The notes under the pieces were generated by a model. That model had not been told where the DNA came from and did no database searches. It worked only from the letters and a program-made list of their open reading frames with translations. A stretch of 64,000 nucleotides of DNA from NCBI RefSeq assembly GCF_014764385.1, contig NZ_CP061714.1, positions 806,001-870,000 on the forward strand, written 5' to 3'. The DNA comes from Luteimonas sp. MC1825. Lineage in GTDB: Bacteria > Pseudomonadota > Gammaproteobacteria > Xanthomonadales > Xanthomonadaceae. The position numbers and the translations under genes are program-made. Of the stretch, positions 52,011 through 61,641 are shown piece by piece. The number at the start of each line of letters is the position of its first letter. Positions within the stretch are counted from its first letter, which is position 1.

Positions 52011-53612
52011 ATGACCACGATCCAGGAAACGGCTTCGCAGATCCTCGATGTCGGCCAGCGCCGCTTCTGGGCCGACGACTACGAGAAGCGCATGGATACC
52101 TTCGCCGATGTCGTCGAAGGCCTTGATCCGGCGGCGCGTGCGCAGCTCTTCGACGAGATCCTCGAGCAGGATTCCGGCGCCACCATGTCGTGGCTCACGG
52201 TCGACCGCCTCGATTCGCTGGCCCGCGAGGGCCGCATCACCGCGAACGAGCGCAGCGCGGTCCTGGAAGGGTTTGGTGACGCCTATGTCGCCGGCGAGAT
52301 CGGCTTCCAGGACGCGATGGCGTTCACCAACATCTTCGGCAGCGGGGCGGTCGGCGGCATCGGCCTGAACCCGGATCCCGCGCAGCTTGAAGCGCTGCTG
52401 GGCACGCTTTCCGCGGCCAACGGCGGCGATCCGGGGTTCATCGAGAAGTTCGCAACCGCGATGCTGCAGCAGCGTCTTTACTCGGAGCCGATGGCGGTCC
52501 TGCCACACGAGCGCGACGCCCTCGCCGGCGTCCTGCTGAACGCCCTCGACGAGGCCGGCGGCAGCAGCTCGGTGCACAACGCGTTGTCGTCGTTGAGCGG
52601 CGGGCAGAAGGCCGCGCTGCTGGAGTCGCTCGCGAGCAGCGGCCTGGCGTTCCGCAATCCGTCGCTGGACGGCACCGCCGTGCGCGATCCGATGGCGATC
52701 GTGATCGAGGCGACATCGCGCCACGGCGGCTCGCAGGACGCGCTCGAGATGGTGCGCTTCGTCAGTGCCAGTTCCACGGGCAATGTCCTGGAAAACCATT
52801 TCCATGACATGGACAACAAGCCCTACGAGGAGCGTGCAGACGCACTTGGCGAGCTGTTCCTCACCCACGGCGACGTCATCCTCACCGACCTGACCGTCGC
52901 CGACCCCGGCCAGACCGTCGGCAGCAGCAACGACCGCAGCACCGTGACCGGAGAGAACCTGCTGGCGCTGTCCAACCTGGTCAGGATCACCGGGCTCAAC
53001 CCCGACAATCCGCGCGCGGATGCGGTGATGGACATGGTCGGCGACTTCGCGGCCGCGAACATCCGTGCCGGCAACCTGACGGACCAGGACGACGTGAACG
53101 GGGATGGCGAGGTGAATGCGCTGGACATCGAAGCGCGTGACGCCGGCAACGGACGCGCGGCGATGATCGGCGCGATCATGCAGGATGCCGTCAGCTCAGG
53201 CTATGTCGACCTGCGGGCCGATATCGCCGCCCGCGATGCGTTCGTGGGCTTCGTGCTGGACGTTGCGATCTCCGCCATCCCGGTTGGCGGTGACTTCGCG
53301 GCGAAAGCGATCACCGACCAGGTGTCGGGCGCGCTTGGCGGGCTGAGCGAGGCCGTGCGTGACCGGATCGCGGAATCGCTCGCCGCGATTCCGAAGGACC
53401 TGCTGACGGATGCGCAGGGCCAGCTGACCGCTGCCGCAAAGGACGCGATCATCGAGGCGCTGCCCGAGGACTACCAGTACCTCGAGGGCATCAAGGGCGA
53501 GTCGAATACCCTCATCGCCGACGTCATCCTGTCCGCCAGCCTGCGCGATTACCAGCTCACCGAGTCGATGGGCGAATACCGCAGCTACATCGACCAGGCG
53601 CGCGGCGACTGA
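52011..53612 (+). CDS. Large unrecognised protein with one EF-hand/dockerin-like loop
   Basis: 533 aa, ATG 52011. No signal peptide. Residues 30-110 contain a helical module (VEGLDPAARAQLFDEILEQDSGATMSWL...) that I associate with uncharacterised Xanthomonad proteins. DVNGDGEVNALD at 361-372 is a perfect 12-residue calcium loop (D361, N363, D365, G366, V368, D372). A hydrophobic segment AFVGFVLDVAISAIPVGGDF (410-429) resembles the pretoxin segments of polymorphic toxins. The last 100 residues are mainly amphipathic helices. Not placed in a known family. A secreted effector is one possibility. It stands alone between a symporter and a metallo-beta-lactamase. Confidence 0.85.
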   Translation: MTTIQETASQILDVGQRRFWADDYEKRMDTFADVVEGLDPAARAQLFDEILEQDSGATMSWLTVDRLDSLAREGRITANERSAVLEGFGDAYVAGEIGFQDAMAFTNIFGSGAVGGIGLNPDPAQLEALLGTLSAANGGDPGFIEKFATAMLQQRLYSEPMAVLPHERDALAGVLLNALDEAGGSSSVHNALSSLSGGQKAALLESLASSGLAFRNPSLDGTAVRDPMAIVIEATSRHGGSQDALEMVRFVSASSTGNVLENHFHDMDNKPYEERADALGELFLTHGDVILTDLTVADPGQTVGSSNDRSTVTGENLLALSNLVRITGLNPDNPRADAVMDMVGDFAAANIRAGNLTDQDDVNGDGEVNALDIEARDAGNGRAAMIGAIMQDAVSSGYVDLRADIAARDAFVGFVLDVAISAIPVGGDFAAKAITDQVSGALGGLSEAVRDRIAESLAAIPKDLLTDAQGQLTAAAKDAIIEALPEDYQYLEGIKGESNTLIADVILSASLRDYQLTESMGEYRSYIDQARGD

Positions 53613-53613
53613 G

Positions 53614-53654
53614 GCGACGCCACAGCGAGCACGTTCATTGCGTCATGGCGTCGC
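53614..53654. repeat. 9-bp perfect inverted repeat in a convergent gap
   Basis: GCGACGCCA and TGGCGTCGC separated by 23 bases, right after the EF-hand gene stop. It may be the terminator for this gene. Confidence 0.45.
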
Positions 53655-53662
53655 GCTCCCCT

Positions 53663-53678
53663 GCGAAGAGGGCTTCGC
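53663..53678. terminator. Short hairpin after the metallo-beta-lactamase gene
   Basis: GCGAAG-AGGG-CTTCGC, 6-bp perfect stem, just past the stop of the minus-strand gene. Confidence 0.4.
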
Positions 53679-53690
53679 GCAACGGCGGCT

Positions 53691-54593
<903 letters not shown>

Positions 54594-54596
54594 TCA

Positions 54597-54602
54597 AGTA
54601 TC
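54597..54602 (-). promoter_or_regulatory. Possible -10 element (GATACT) for the metallo-beta-lactamase
   Basis: On the minus strand, 30 bases before the ATG. Confidence 0.3.
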
Positions 54603-54674
54603 GCCGCTCGCGTCGCATCCGCGCCGCCTTCGCGGCCATGACTTCTGGCCGGCAGCGGCCGCTTGGCCAGGCGG

Positions 54675-54680
54675 TATGGT
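54675..54680 (+). promoter_or_regulatory. Possible -10 element (TATGGT) for the M16 pair
   Basis: 32 bases before the first M16 ATG. Confidence 0.3.
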
Positions 54681-54712
54681 GTGACGCTGTCCACAGAGAC
54701 AACGGGGAACCT

Positions 54713-56098
54713 ATGAAGCTGCACAAGCACATGGCATGGCTGTCGACGCTGCTGTTCGTGGCGCCGGCCTTCGCCGCCGGTACCGACCGCTGGGAGATCC
54801 CGGTGGCCACGAAGAAGCTCGACAACGGCCTCACCGTCGTCGTCTCCGAGGACCGCAGCGCGCCGGTGGTGGGGGTAAGCGTGGTGTACGGCATCGGCAT
54901 GCGCCTGGAGCCACAGAACCGCACCGGCTTCGCGCACCTGTTCGAGCATCTGATGTTCGAGGGTTCGGTCAATGCGCCTGAAGGCGTGTTCGATCGCGTG
55001 ATCACCGGCGGCGGCGGGCGCAACAACGGGTCCACCCGCGCCGACTTCACCAACTACATCGAGATCGCGCCGTCGTCGGCGATCGAGCCGATCCTGTGGC
55101 TCGAGGCCGACCGCATGCGCCTGCTCGATTTCAGCGAGAGCACGCTGAAAAACCAGCAGGACGTGGTGAAGGAGGAGATCCGCAACAACGTGCAGAACCA
55201 GCCCTACGGCGGCTTCATGTGGATCGACATCGGCCAGCATGCGTTCCAGAAGTGGGAGAACAACCACGACGGCTACGGCAGCTTCGAGGACCTGGAAGAC
55301 GCCGACCTCGACGACGTGAAGGCCTTCCATCGCGACTACTACGGTCCCAACAACGCGATCCTGTCGCTGGCCGGCGATATCTCGCCGGCAGACGGCTTCG
55401 CGCTCGCCGAGAAGTACTTCGGCGACATCGCCGCGCGCCCGACGCCGCCGGCGCCGGACTTCAGCGAAGGCCTCAACACCCGGGAGAAGCGCCTGCAGCA
55501 GGGCGACAAGCTGGCGCAGGTGCCGGCGATCGCGGCGGCGTGGAAGATGCCCGACCGCGGCAGCGCGGACCAGGCGCCGATGGCGGTGCTCGGCGCGCTG
55601 CTGGCCAACGGCGACGCCTCGCGCCTGTACCAGGGCTTGGTGAAGGGCCGCGAGCTGGCGCTCAACGTCGACTCGCTGTACGGACTGACCAGCGAGTGGG
55701 AGTACGACGGCCCGACGCTGTTCACCGTGTTCGCGCTGTACAAGCCGACCACGTCCGCCGACGAGGTGCTGGCGGCGATCGACGCGGAGATCGCCACGGT
55801 GGTTGCCGACGGCGTCGACGACGCGACGCTCGCGCGCGTCAAGACCGGCATGCTGGCCGACTGGTACGACGGCATGGAATCGTTCCTGTCGCGCGCCGAC
55901 AACCTGGCCAAGCTGCAGCTCCTGTGGGGCGATGCCGCGGTCGCGAACCGCATCCCCGGCTGGATCGAGGCTGTGACCTCGGCCGACATCCAGCGCGCCG
56001 CGCGCACCTACCTGACGCAGGCCAACCGCACCGTCATCGACCGCAAGCCGGAGGCGATGCTGCAGGCGCCCGCAGCTGCCGCCGCTGGCCAGGATTGA
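54713..56098 (+). CDS. M16 zinc peptidase (catalytic member of a pair)
   Basis: 461 aa with signal peptide (LLFVAPAFA|A). The inverted zinc motif HLFEH lies near residue 80. The third ligand, a Glu about 75 residues later, is in VVKEEIRNN. Two M16 repeats follow, with the catalytic site in the first. Insulinase/PqqL-like periplasmic peptidase that cuts unfolded peptides. The next gene, 10 bases on, encodes a non-catalytic partner. Confidence 0.92.
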   Translation: MKLHKHMAWLSTLLFVAPAFAAGTDRWEIPVATKKLDNGLTVVVSEDRSAPVVGVSVVYGIGMRLEPQNRTGFAHLFEHLMFEGSVNAPEGVFDRVITGGGGRNNGSTRADFTNYIEIAPSSAIEPILWLEADRMRLLDFSESTLKNQQDVVKEEIRNNVQNQPYGGFMWIDIGQHAFQKWENNHDGYGSFEDLEDADLDDVKAFHRDYYGPNNAILSLAGDISPADGFALAEKYFGDIAARPTPPAPDFSEGLNTREKRLQQGDKLAQVPAIAAAWKMPDRGSADQAPMAVLGALLANGDASRLYQGLVKGRELALNVDSLYGLTSEWEYDGPTLFTVFALYKPTTSADEVLAAIDAEIATVVADGVDDATLARVKTGMLADWYDGMESFLSRADNLAKLQLLWGDAAVANRIPGWIEAVTSADIQRAARTYLTQANRTVIDRKPEAMLQAPAAAAAGQD

Positions 56099-56108
56099 GG
56101 ACACCACC

Positions 56109-57524
56109 ATGACCATGTTCAAGCACACGCTCCTCGCGCTGGCCGTATCCGCGGTCGCCGCCGGCGCCGCGGTCGCCGGCCCCGCCGACCTGCCCAAGGA
56201 CCTGCCGCCGTACGCGGCCGACAAGCCGCTGCCGATCCCGGAGATCGAGCGCATGACGCTGGCCAACGGGCTGGAGGTCTGGGTGGTGCCGCGCGACGGC
56301 GTGCCGCGCGTCGATTTCGTGCTCGCGATGCGCAACGCCGGCCTCGCCGCCGATGCCAGGGACATGCCGGGTTTCGCAACGCTGTTCACCGGCCTGCTCA
56401 GCGAGGGCACCGCCAAGCGCAGCTCGCGCGAGATCGCCGAGTTCGCGCAGGGCCAGGGCGGCGCGATCGGCGCCGCGGCCAGCAACGACGGCGCGATGGT
56501 GTTCGCCAACGCGCTTGCCGCCAACGCCGGGCCAATGCTGTCGCTGCTCGCCGAGGTCGCGCGCACGCCGGCGTTTCCGGATGGCGAGGTCAAGCTGGCA
56601 CAGGCCAACGCGCTGCAGGGACTGAAGGCGGCCGAGGCGCAGCCGGCGTTCAAGGCCAACCGCGCACTGCTGGCCGCGACCTACGGCGACCATCCGTACG
56701 CGCGCACGCAGCAGACCGAAGCCTCGATCAACGCGGTGACGCCCGAGGGCCTGCGCAAGGAGCATGCGCGGCGCTTCCATCCCGATCGTGCCCTGCTTGT
56801 GGTGACCGGGCGCATCGCCCCGGAGGATGCCTTCCGCATGGCCGAACAGGCGTTCGGCGGCTGGAAGGCGGCGGGCGCAGACGTGGCCGACGTGCCGCCG
56901 GCGCCGCGCGAGGCGGTGGCGCAGCGCGTGCTGATCCAGCGCGACGGCAGCGTGCAGTCGACGTTGCGCCTGGGCAGCCCCGCGGTGGCGGCGACCGATG
57001 CCGACTACATCCCGCTGCAGCTGGCGGGCACCGTGCTGGGCGGCAGTTTCTCCAGCCGGGTGATGCAGAACCTGCGCGAAGAGAAGGGTTACACCTATGG
57101 CGCGCGTGCAGGCTTGAACGCGTCCGCCAAGGGTGGTTACGTGCAGGGCGGGGCGGATGTGCGCAACGAGGTCACCGGCGCAGCCCTCACCGAGTTCTTC
57201 GGCGAGTACGCGCGGATCGGCAAGGAGCCGGTGCCGACGGTGGAGCTCGACGACACCAAGCGCTACGTGGCGGGCGGCTACCTGATCGCCAACCAGATGC
57301 AGGCGGCGGTCGCGCAGACGCTGGCCGGCAACTGGCTGCTCGGCCTGCCGCCGGAGTACCTGGGCGAATACGTGCCCAGGGTGCGCGCGGTGACCGCCGC
57401 ACAGGTGCAGGCGATGGCGGCGAAGTACTTCACGCCGGAACGGCAGTCGATCATCGTGGTCGGCGACGGTGGCGCGGTTTCGGAGCAGTTGGCTCCGTGG
57501 GGCGCGTTCAGGGCTGCGGAATAG
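56109..57524 (+). CDS. M16 peptidase-like protein without HxxEH (regulatory partner)
   Basis: 471 aa, signal peptide (AVAAGAAVAG). The M16 fold is recognisable (PGFATLFTGLLSEGT, then LREEKGYTYGARA, a conserved substrate-binding RxxxxYxY-like block). The zinc motif at the HxxEH position is FATLF, so it is catalytically dead. Such subunits form heterodimers with the preceding peptidase, as in mitochondrial processing peptidase. Confidence 0.9.
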   Translation: MTMFKHTLLALAVSAVAAGAAVAGPADLPKDLPPYAADKPLPIPEIERMTLANGLEVWVVPRDGVPRVDFVLAMRNAGLAADARDMPGFATLFTGLLSEGTAKRSSREIAEFAQGQGGAIGAAASNDGAMVFANALAANAGPMLSLLAEVARTPAFPDGEVKLAQANALQGLKAAEAQPAFKANRALLAATYGDHPYARTQQTEASINAVTPEGLRKEHARRFHPDRALLVVTGRIAPEDAFRMAEQAFGGWKAAGADVADVPPAPREAVAQRVLIQRDGSVQSTLRLGSPAVAATDADYIPLQLAGTVLGGSFSSRVMQNLREEKGYTYGARAGLNASAKGGYVQGGADVRNEVTGAALTEFFGEYARIGKEPVPTVELDDTKRYVAGGYLIANQMQAAVAQTLAGNWLLGLPPEYLGEYVPRVRAVTAAQVQAMAAKYFTPERQSIIVVGDGGAVSEQLAPWGAFRAAE

Positions 57525-57534
57525 CGCGCGGACG

Positions 57535-57557
57535 GGGGCAACCCGGCGGGTTGTCCC
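57535..57557. terminator. Bidirectional terminator hairpin
   Basis: GGGGCAACCC-GGC-GGGTTGTCCC: 10 bp including one G-U, tight 3-base loop. It sits between the M16 stop and the minus-strand symporter stop. Confidence 0.6.
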
Positions 57558-58430
57558 TTACGCGTTGACCGGCACCGCGCGCGGCCGCTTGAGCCAGATG
57601 GCGAAGGCCGCCGCGGTGAAGAACATCACCAGGCTGTAGACCGCCGCCGGGATCGACATCGCCGGGTTGCCGAGCACGTTGAGCGCGATGTAGATCGCCA
57701 GGGTGCCGTTGTGGATGCCGATCTCCATGGCGATCGCGATCGCCTGCGGGCGCGGCAGGCGGAGCGCCAGCGGCGCCGCATAGCCGATGCCCATGCTGGC
57801 CAGGTTGAACAGCAGGCAGGCCAGCCCGGCCACGGCGAAGTAGGCCACCAGCACCTCGCGCGACTGCGCCACGGCGGCGACGATCAGCAGCGCCAGCACC
57901 AGCACCGACAGCATGCGCAGCGGCTTTTCCGACGACGCCGCGAAGCGTGGTGCGAAGCGGCGGATCAGCATCCCCAGCGCCACCGGCAGCACGATGATCA
58001 CCGCGACCTCGACGATCTTGCGCACCGGCGGCGGCACGTACTGTCCGGAACCCATGAAGTGCTGCAGCGACAGGTCGAGGATCAGCGGCAGGGTCAGCAG
58101 GCACAGCAGGCTGTTGATGGCGGTCAGGGTGATGTTGAGCGCGACGTCGCCGCGCGCCAGGTGGCTGTAGATGTTGGCGGTGGCGCCGCCGGGTGACGCC
58201 GCCAGCAGCATCAGGCCCGCCGCGAGCTCCGCCGGCAGCCGGAAGGCCAGGGCGAGGCCGAACGCGATCCATGGCAGCACCAGCACCTGCAGCGTGAGCC
58301 CGGTGAGCACCGCCCGCGGGTAGCGCGCCACCCGCCGGAAATCGTCCGGGGTGAGCGCAAGGCCGAGGCCCAGCATGATCACGCCCAGTGCAAGCGGCAG
58401 CAGCACGGTGGTCAGCAGCGTCGATTCCAT
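57558..58430 (-). CDS. Bile acid:sodium symporter family protein
   Basis: 290 aa, about ten transmembrane helices. GLMLLAASPGGATANIYSHLARGDVALNITLT carries the family's sodium-site motif, and ME-GIHNGTLAI (AMEIGIHNGTLAIYIAL) is the second crossover helix. It probably imports organic anions with sodium; bacterial substrates vary. Start at ATG 58430. Confidence 0.92.
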   Translation of the reverse strand: MESTLLTTVLLPLALGVIMLGLGLALTPDDFRRVARYPRAVLTGLTLQVLVLPWIAFGLALAFRLPAELAAGLMLLAASPGGATANIYSHLARGDVALNITLTAINSLLCLLTLPLILDLSLQHFMGSGQYVPPPVRKIVEVAVIIVLPVALGMLIRRFAPRFAASSEKPLRMLSVLVLALLIVAAVAQSREVLVAYFAVAGLACLLFNLASMGIGYAAPLALRLPRPQAIAIAMEIGIHNGTLAIYIALNVLGNPAMSIPAAVYSLVMFFTAAAFAIWLKRPRAVPVNA

Positions 58431-58611
58431 GCATCCCGTCCCGTTGTCGCCCCGCCCCGCGGGGCACGCCGCAGCATCACCGCTCGGACCGCCGCGCGCA
58501 ACGCGCCGCAGCGAAGGCGCGGTCCCCACCGGCGCGCTTGGCCTCGGCTGCCGGCGACCCGCGTTGCTTCATCGAGGGCCGGCCCGTTGCCGGAGCGCGG
58601 AAGCTCCCCCC

Positions 58612-59706
58612 ATGTCGCACGGCCGGGTGAACGAGATCGACCTGCTGCGGTTTGCCGCCGCACTCGCGGTGGTGTTCTTCCACTACGCGTTTCGCGGCAT
58701 CGCCGCCGACGACCTGGCGCTCATGGGTTACCCGGCGCTGGCGCCGGCGGCACGCTACGGATTCCTCGGTGTCCAGCTGTTCTTCATGATCAGCGGTTTC
58801 GTCATCCTGATGACAGCGGCGCGGGGCAGCCTGCGCGCGTTCGTCGTCTCGCGCGTGGTGCGCCTGTATCCGGCGTTCTGGGCCTGCTGCACCCTCACCT
58901 TCCTGGCGATCCTGGCGATCGGCGGCACGCGCTTCAGCGCGACGTTCGGGCAGTACCTGGCCAACATGACCATGATGAGCGAGTTCATCGGCGTCGAATC
59001 GATCGACGGGGTGTACTGGTCGCTGTTCGTGGAGATCCGCTTCTACGCGATGGTCGCGCTGCTGCTGGTGCTGGGCCGCATCCGCCAGGCACCGGCATTC
59101 ATGGTGGGCTGGCTGCTGGTGGCGCTGGCGCTGACCCTGGTGCCTGTCGACGGCCCCCGCCGCTGGCTGGCGGTCGACTCGGCAGCCTATTTCGTGGCGG
59201 GCGCGGCGTGCTACCTGGTGTGGTCGGACGGGCTCTCGCGCGGGCGGGTGGCGATGCTGCTGGCGTCATGGGCGCTGGCGGTGTACCAGGCCATCCGCTG
59301 GGTGCCCCGGTTCGACGCGCATTACCGGACCACGCTGGACCTGGCGGTGGTGGCCGCCATCATCACTGCGTTCTTCGTGGTCATGGTGCTGGTTTCGCTG
59401 CGCCTGACAGGCGCGTTCGGCGCGCGGCGCTGGGTGGCGCTCGGGGCGCTGACCTATCCGCTGTACCTGCTGCACCAGAACATCGGCTTCATGCTGTTCA
59501 ACATCGCCTGGCCCGCGAACGGGCATGTCGTGTTCTGGGGCACGCTGGCGCTGGTGCTGGTGGCGTCGCACGCGGTGCACGTGCTGGCCGAACGGCGCCA
59601 GGCGCCGCGGCTCAAGGCGTGGGCCGAAGCCGCCTGGGACGGCGGCGCGCGGCGGGCGGGCAGGTTGCGGGCCCGTGCGCTGGCGAAACACCCCGCGGCG
59701 CCCTGA
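58612..59706 (+). CDS. Acyltransferase 3 family membrane protein
   Basis: 364 aa, about ten transmembrane helices. EIDLLRFAAALAVVFFHYAF with the catalytic His, FLGVQLFFMISGFVI, RVVRLYPAFW and YWSLFVEIRFY are textbook acyltransferase-3 blocks. It transfers acetyl or other acyl groups to a cell-surface sugar such as LPS O-antigen or exopolysaccharide. No glycan genes are adjacent. Confidence 0.94.
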   Translation: MSHGRVNEIDLLRFAAALAVVFFHYAFRGIAADDLALMGYPALAPAARYGFLGVQLFFMISGFVILMTAARGSLRAFVVSRVVRLYPAFWACCTLTFLAILAIGGTRFSATFGQYLANMTMMSEFIGVESIDGVYWSLFVEIRFYAMVALLLVLGRIRQAPAFMVGWLLVALALTLVPVDGPRRWLAVDSAAYFVAGAACYLVWSDGLSRGRVAMLLASWALAVYQAIRWVPRFDAHYRTTLDLAVVAAIITAFFVVMVLVSLRLTGAFGARRWVALGALTYPLYLLHQNIGFMLFNIAWPANGHVVFWGTLALVLVASHAVHVLAERRQAPRLKAWAEAAWDGGARRAGRLRARALAKHPAAP

Positions 59707-59718
59707 GGCGCCGGTGGA

Positions 59719-60378
59719 TCAGCCGTTGAGTCCCTCGACGCGACGCGCCTGCAGGAACTTGCCCGCCCAGTAGCCGTTGTCGAGGTTGGACACGGTGACG
59801 TCGCGCCCGGTGCGCGGCGCATGCACGAAGCGGCCGTCGCCCATGTAGATGCCGACGTGGTCGACGCGGCTGCCGCGGCGGCCGAAGAACACCAGGTCGC
59901 CGGCGGCCAGCGCGCCGCGCTCGACCTTCACGCCGTTGCCGGCCATTTCGCGCGACACGCGCGGCAGTTCGATGCCCAGCGCGGTGCGGAACACATAGCC
60001 CACCAGGCCCGAGCAGTCGAAGCCGGAGTCCGGCGAGGTGCCGCCCCAGCGGTAGGGCGTGCCGAGCAGGGTCATCGCGCGCTGCAGCAGGGTCTGCACC
60101 CGGCCGTGGGCGGCGGGTTCGCCGGCGGCCAGGGCGCCACTGCTCTCGATGAGCATGTTGACGTCGGCGGCCGAGAGCATGGCGCGCTCGGAGAGGATAT
60201 CGGTGCCTGCCAGCGCCTGGCTGGTCGAAGGCGTGCGCTGCTGGTCGGCGGAATCGCCTGCGAGCATGGGCGCGGAGAACGCCGGTGCGGCGGCGGCCAG
60301 GAGCAAACCGGAGAGGAGGAAGCGGTACGCCCGGAGGGCGCAGCGCGGCTCGAGATATGTCTTGGCTGGTTTCGTCAC
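59719..60378 (-). CDS. NlpC/P60 (C40) peptidase, exported
   Basis: 219 aa with a signal peptide (LLLAAAAPAFSA). The catalytic Cys is in GFDCSGLVGYVF, and the His in VDHVGIYMGDGRFVHAPRTG. It cleaves peptidoglycan stem peptides between D-Glu and diamino acid. It is followed upstream by a second C40 gene in the same direction (109-base gap). Confidence 0.93.
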   Translation of the reverse strand: MTKPAKTYLEPRCALRAYRFLLSGLLLAAAAPAFSAPMLAGDSADQQRTPSTSQALAGTDILSERAMLSAADVNMLIESSGALAAGEPAAHGRVQTLLQRAMTLLGTPYRWGGTSPDSGFDCSGLVGYVFRTALGIELPRVSREMAGNGVKVERGALAAGDLVFFGRRGSRVDHVGIYMGDGRFVHAPRTGRDVTVSNLDNGYWAGKFLQARRVEGLNG

Positions 60379-60487
60379 GCGGCTTTCACTTGTGTCAGCA
60401 GGGCGTGATGGTGCCGGATGCCAGCCGGCAGGATGTTAAGGACTTGTCTGCGCGGTTCAGTGAAGTGTGTGATTTGGTTCACAAATT

Positions 60488-61069
60488 TCACTGCAGGACC
60501 CGCCTGGAGCCACTGTAGTGGCTGCGCCAGTAGCTGCCGTCCAGGTGGTCGAGGCGGACGGTTCCGCCGGTGCTGGGGGCATGCACGAAGCGGCCTTCCC
60601 CCACGTAGATGCCGACATGCGAGACGTTGCCGTTGCTGCCGAAGAACACCAGGTCGGCGGTCGCCAGGCGCTCGGGTGCGATCCGCGGTCCCTGGTACGC
60701 GGCGAGGTCGCGCGAGGTGCGCGGCAGCTTCAGGTCGAGCATGTCGCGATAGATGTAGTTGACCAGCCCGGAGCAGTCGAAGCCGCCTTCGGGCGTGTTG
60801 CCGCCATAGCGGTACGGGGTTCCGACCAGGCTGATGGCGCGCATCAGCACCGAATTGGCGGCCACCGGGTCGGCGGGCGTGACCTGCGGCCAGTCACGCC
60901 GCGCCACCGCGGCGGGGCGCTGTGGCACCACATCCCCGGTTTGGGGGGCGGGGCGGACGGCGTCGCGTCCGCAAGCGGTCGCCAGCAGCACGAGGACGAA
61001 GGCCGCGGCCGCGATTGGCGCACGGCGGGTCGAGACTGGATAATGTGCGGCACTGTTCACGGCCGGCAT
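60488..61069 (-). CDS. NlpC/P60 (C40) peptidase lipoprotein
   Basis: 193 aa from ATG 61069. Lipobox LLATAC. Active-site Cys in GFDCSGLVNYIY and His in SHVGIYVGEGRFVHAPSTGG. This is the Spr/MepS-like group, a murein endopeptidase. About 50% identical by eye to the neighbouring C40 protein in the catalytic part, suggesting duplication. Confidence 0.93.
   Translation of the reverse strand: MPAVNSAAHYPVSTRRAPIAAAAFVLVLLATACGRDAVRPAPQTGDVVPQRPAAVARRDWPQVTPADPVAANSVLMRAISLVGTPYRYGGNTPEGGFDCSGLVNYIYRDMLDLKLPRTSRDLAAYQGPRIAPERLATADLVFFGSNGNVSHVGIYVGEGRFVHAPSTGGTVRLDHLDGSYWRSHYSGSRRVLQ
61015..61044 (+). promoter_or_regulatory. Candidate slyD promoter
   Basis: TTGGCG (61015-61020), 18 bases, GATAAT (61039-61044), 86 bases before the slyD ATG. 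The -10 is a good match, and the gap lies within the coding start of the divergent C40 gene. Confidence 0.45.
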
Positions 61070-61130
61070 CTTGGCCGCCCCCCTGCATCCTGACAAGCGG
61101 CCGAGCGCCGCGCCTACGAGCCCCTTGCCC

Positions 61131-61613
61131 ATGAAGATCGAGAAAGACCGCGTCGTCCGCTTCCACTACACCGTCTCCGAGGCTGGCCAGGCGCCGATCG
61201 AGAGTTCGAAGGACGGGGGGCAGCCGCTGGCGATCCTGGTCGGCCACGGCAACATCATCCCGGGCCTGGAGAAGGCCCTGGACGGCCGCGAGGCGGGCGA
61301 GTCGTTCTCGGTCGACGTGGCCGCCGCGGACGCCTATGGCGAGCGCACCGACGGACTGACCCAGCGCGTGCCCAAGAAGCACTTCAAGGACCAGCGGCTG
61401 GTCCCGGGCATGCAGGTGGTGCTGACCACCAACTTCGGCCCGCGCGCGGTCACCGTGCAGAAGGTCGGCATGAGCGTGGTCGACGTGGACCTCAACCACC
61501 CGATGGCCGGCAAGGAGCTGCACTTCGAGGTCGAGATCATCGATGTCCGCGAGGCGCAGGCCGTCGAGATCGAACACGGCCACGTGCACGGCGACGGCGG
61601 CCACGACCACTGA
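61131..61613 (+). CDS. slyD: SlyD-type FKBP peptidyl-prolyl isomerase
   Basis: 160 aa. FKBP domain with the inserted IF flap (about 65-130): VRFHYTVSEAGQAPIESS, ILVGHGNIIPGLEKAL, GERTDGLTQRVPKKHF. The C-terminal HGHVHGDGGHDH tail binds metals, as in SlyD. It is a cytoplasmic folding factor and nickel-handling chaperone. Ends 28 bases before the FAD oxidoreductase. Confidence 0.95.
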   Translation: MKIEKDRVVRFHYTVSEAGQAPIESSKDGGQPLAILVGHGNIIPGLEKALDGREAGESFSVDVAAADAYGERTDGLTQRVPKKHFKDQRLVPGMQVVLTTNFGPRAVTVQKVGMSVVDVDLNHPMAGKELHFEVEIIDVREAQAVEIEHGHVHGDGGHDH

Positions 61614-61641
61614 CCCGCCTCCCCGCATCGACACTCCGGCC

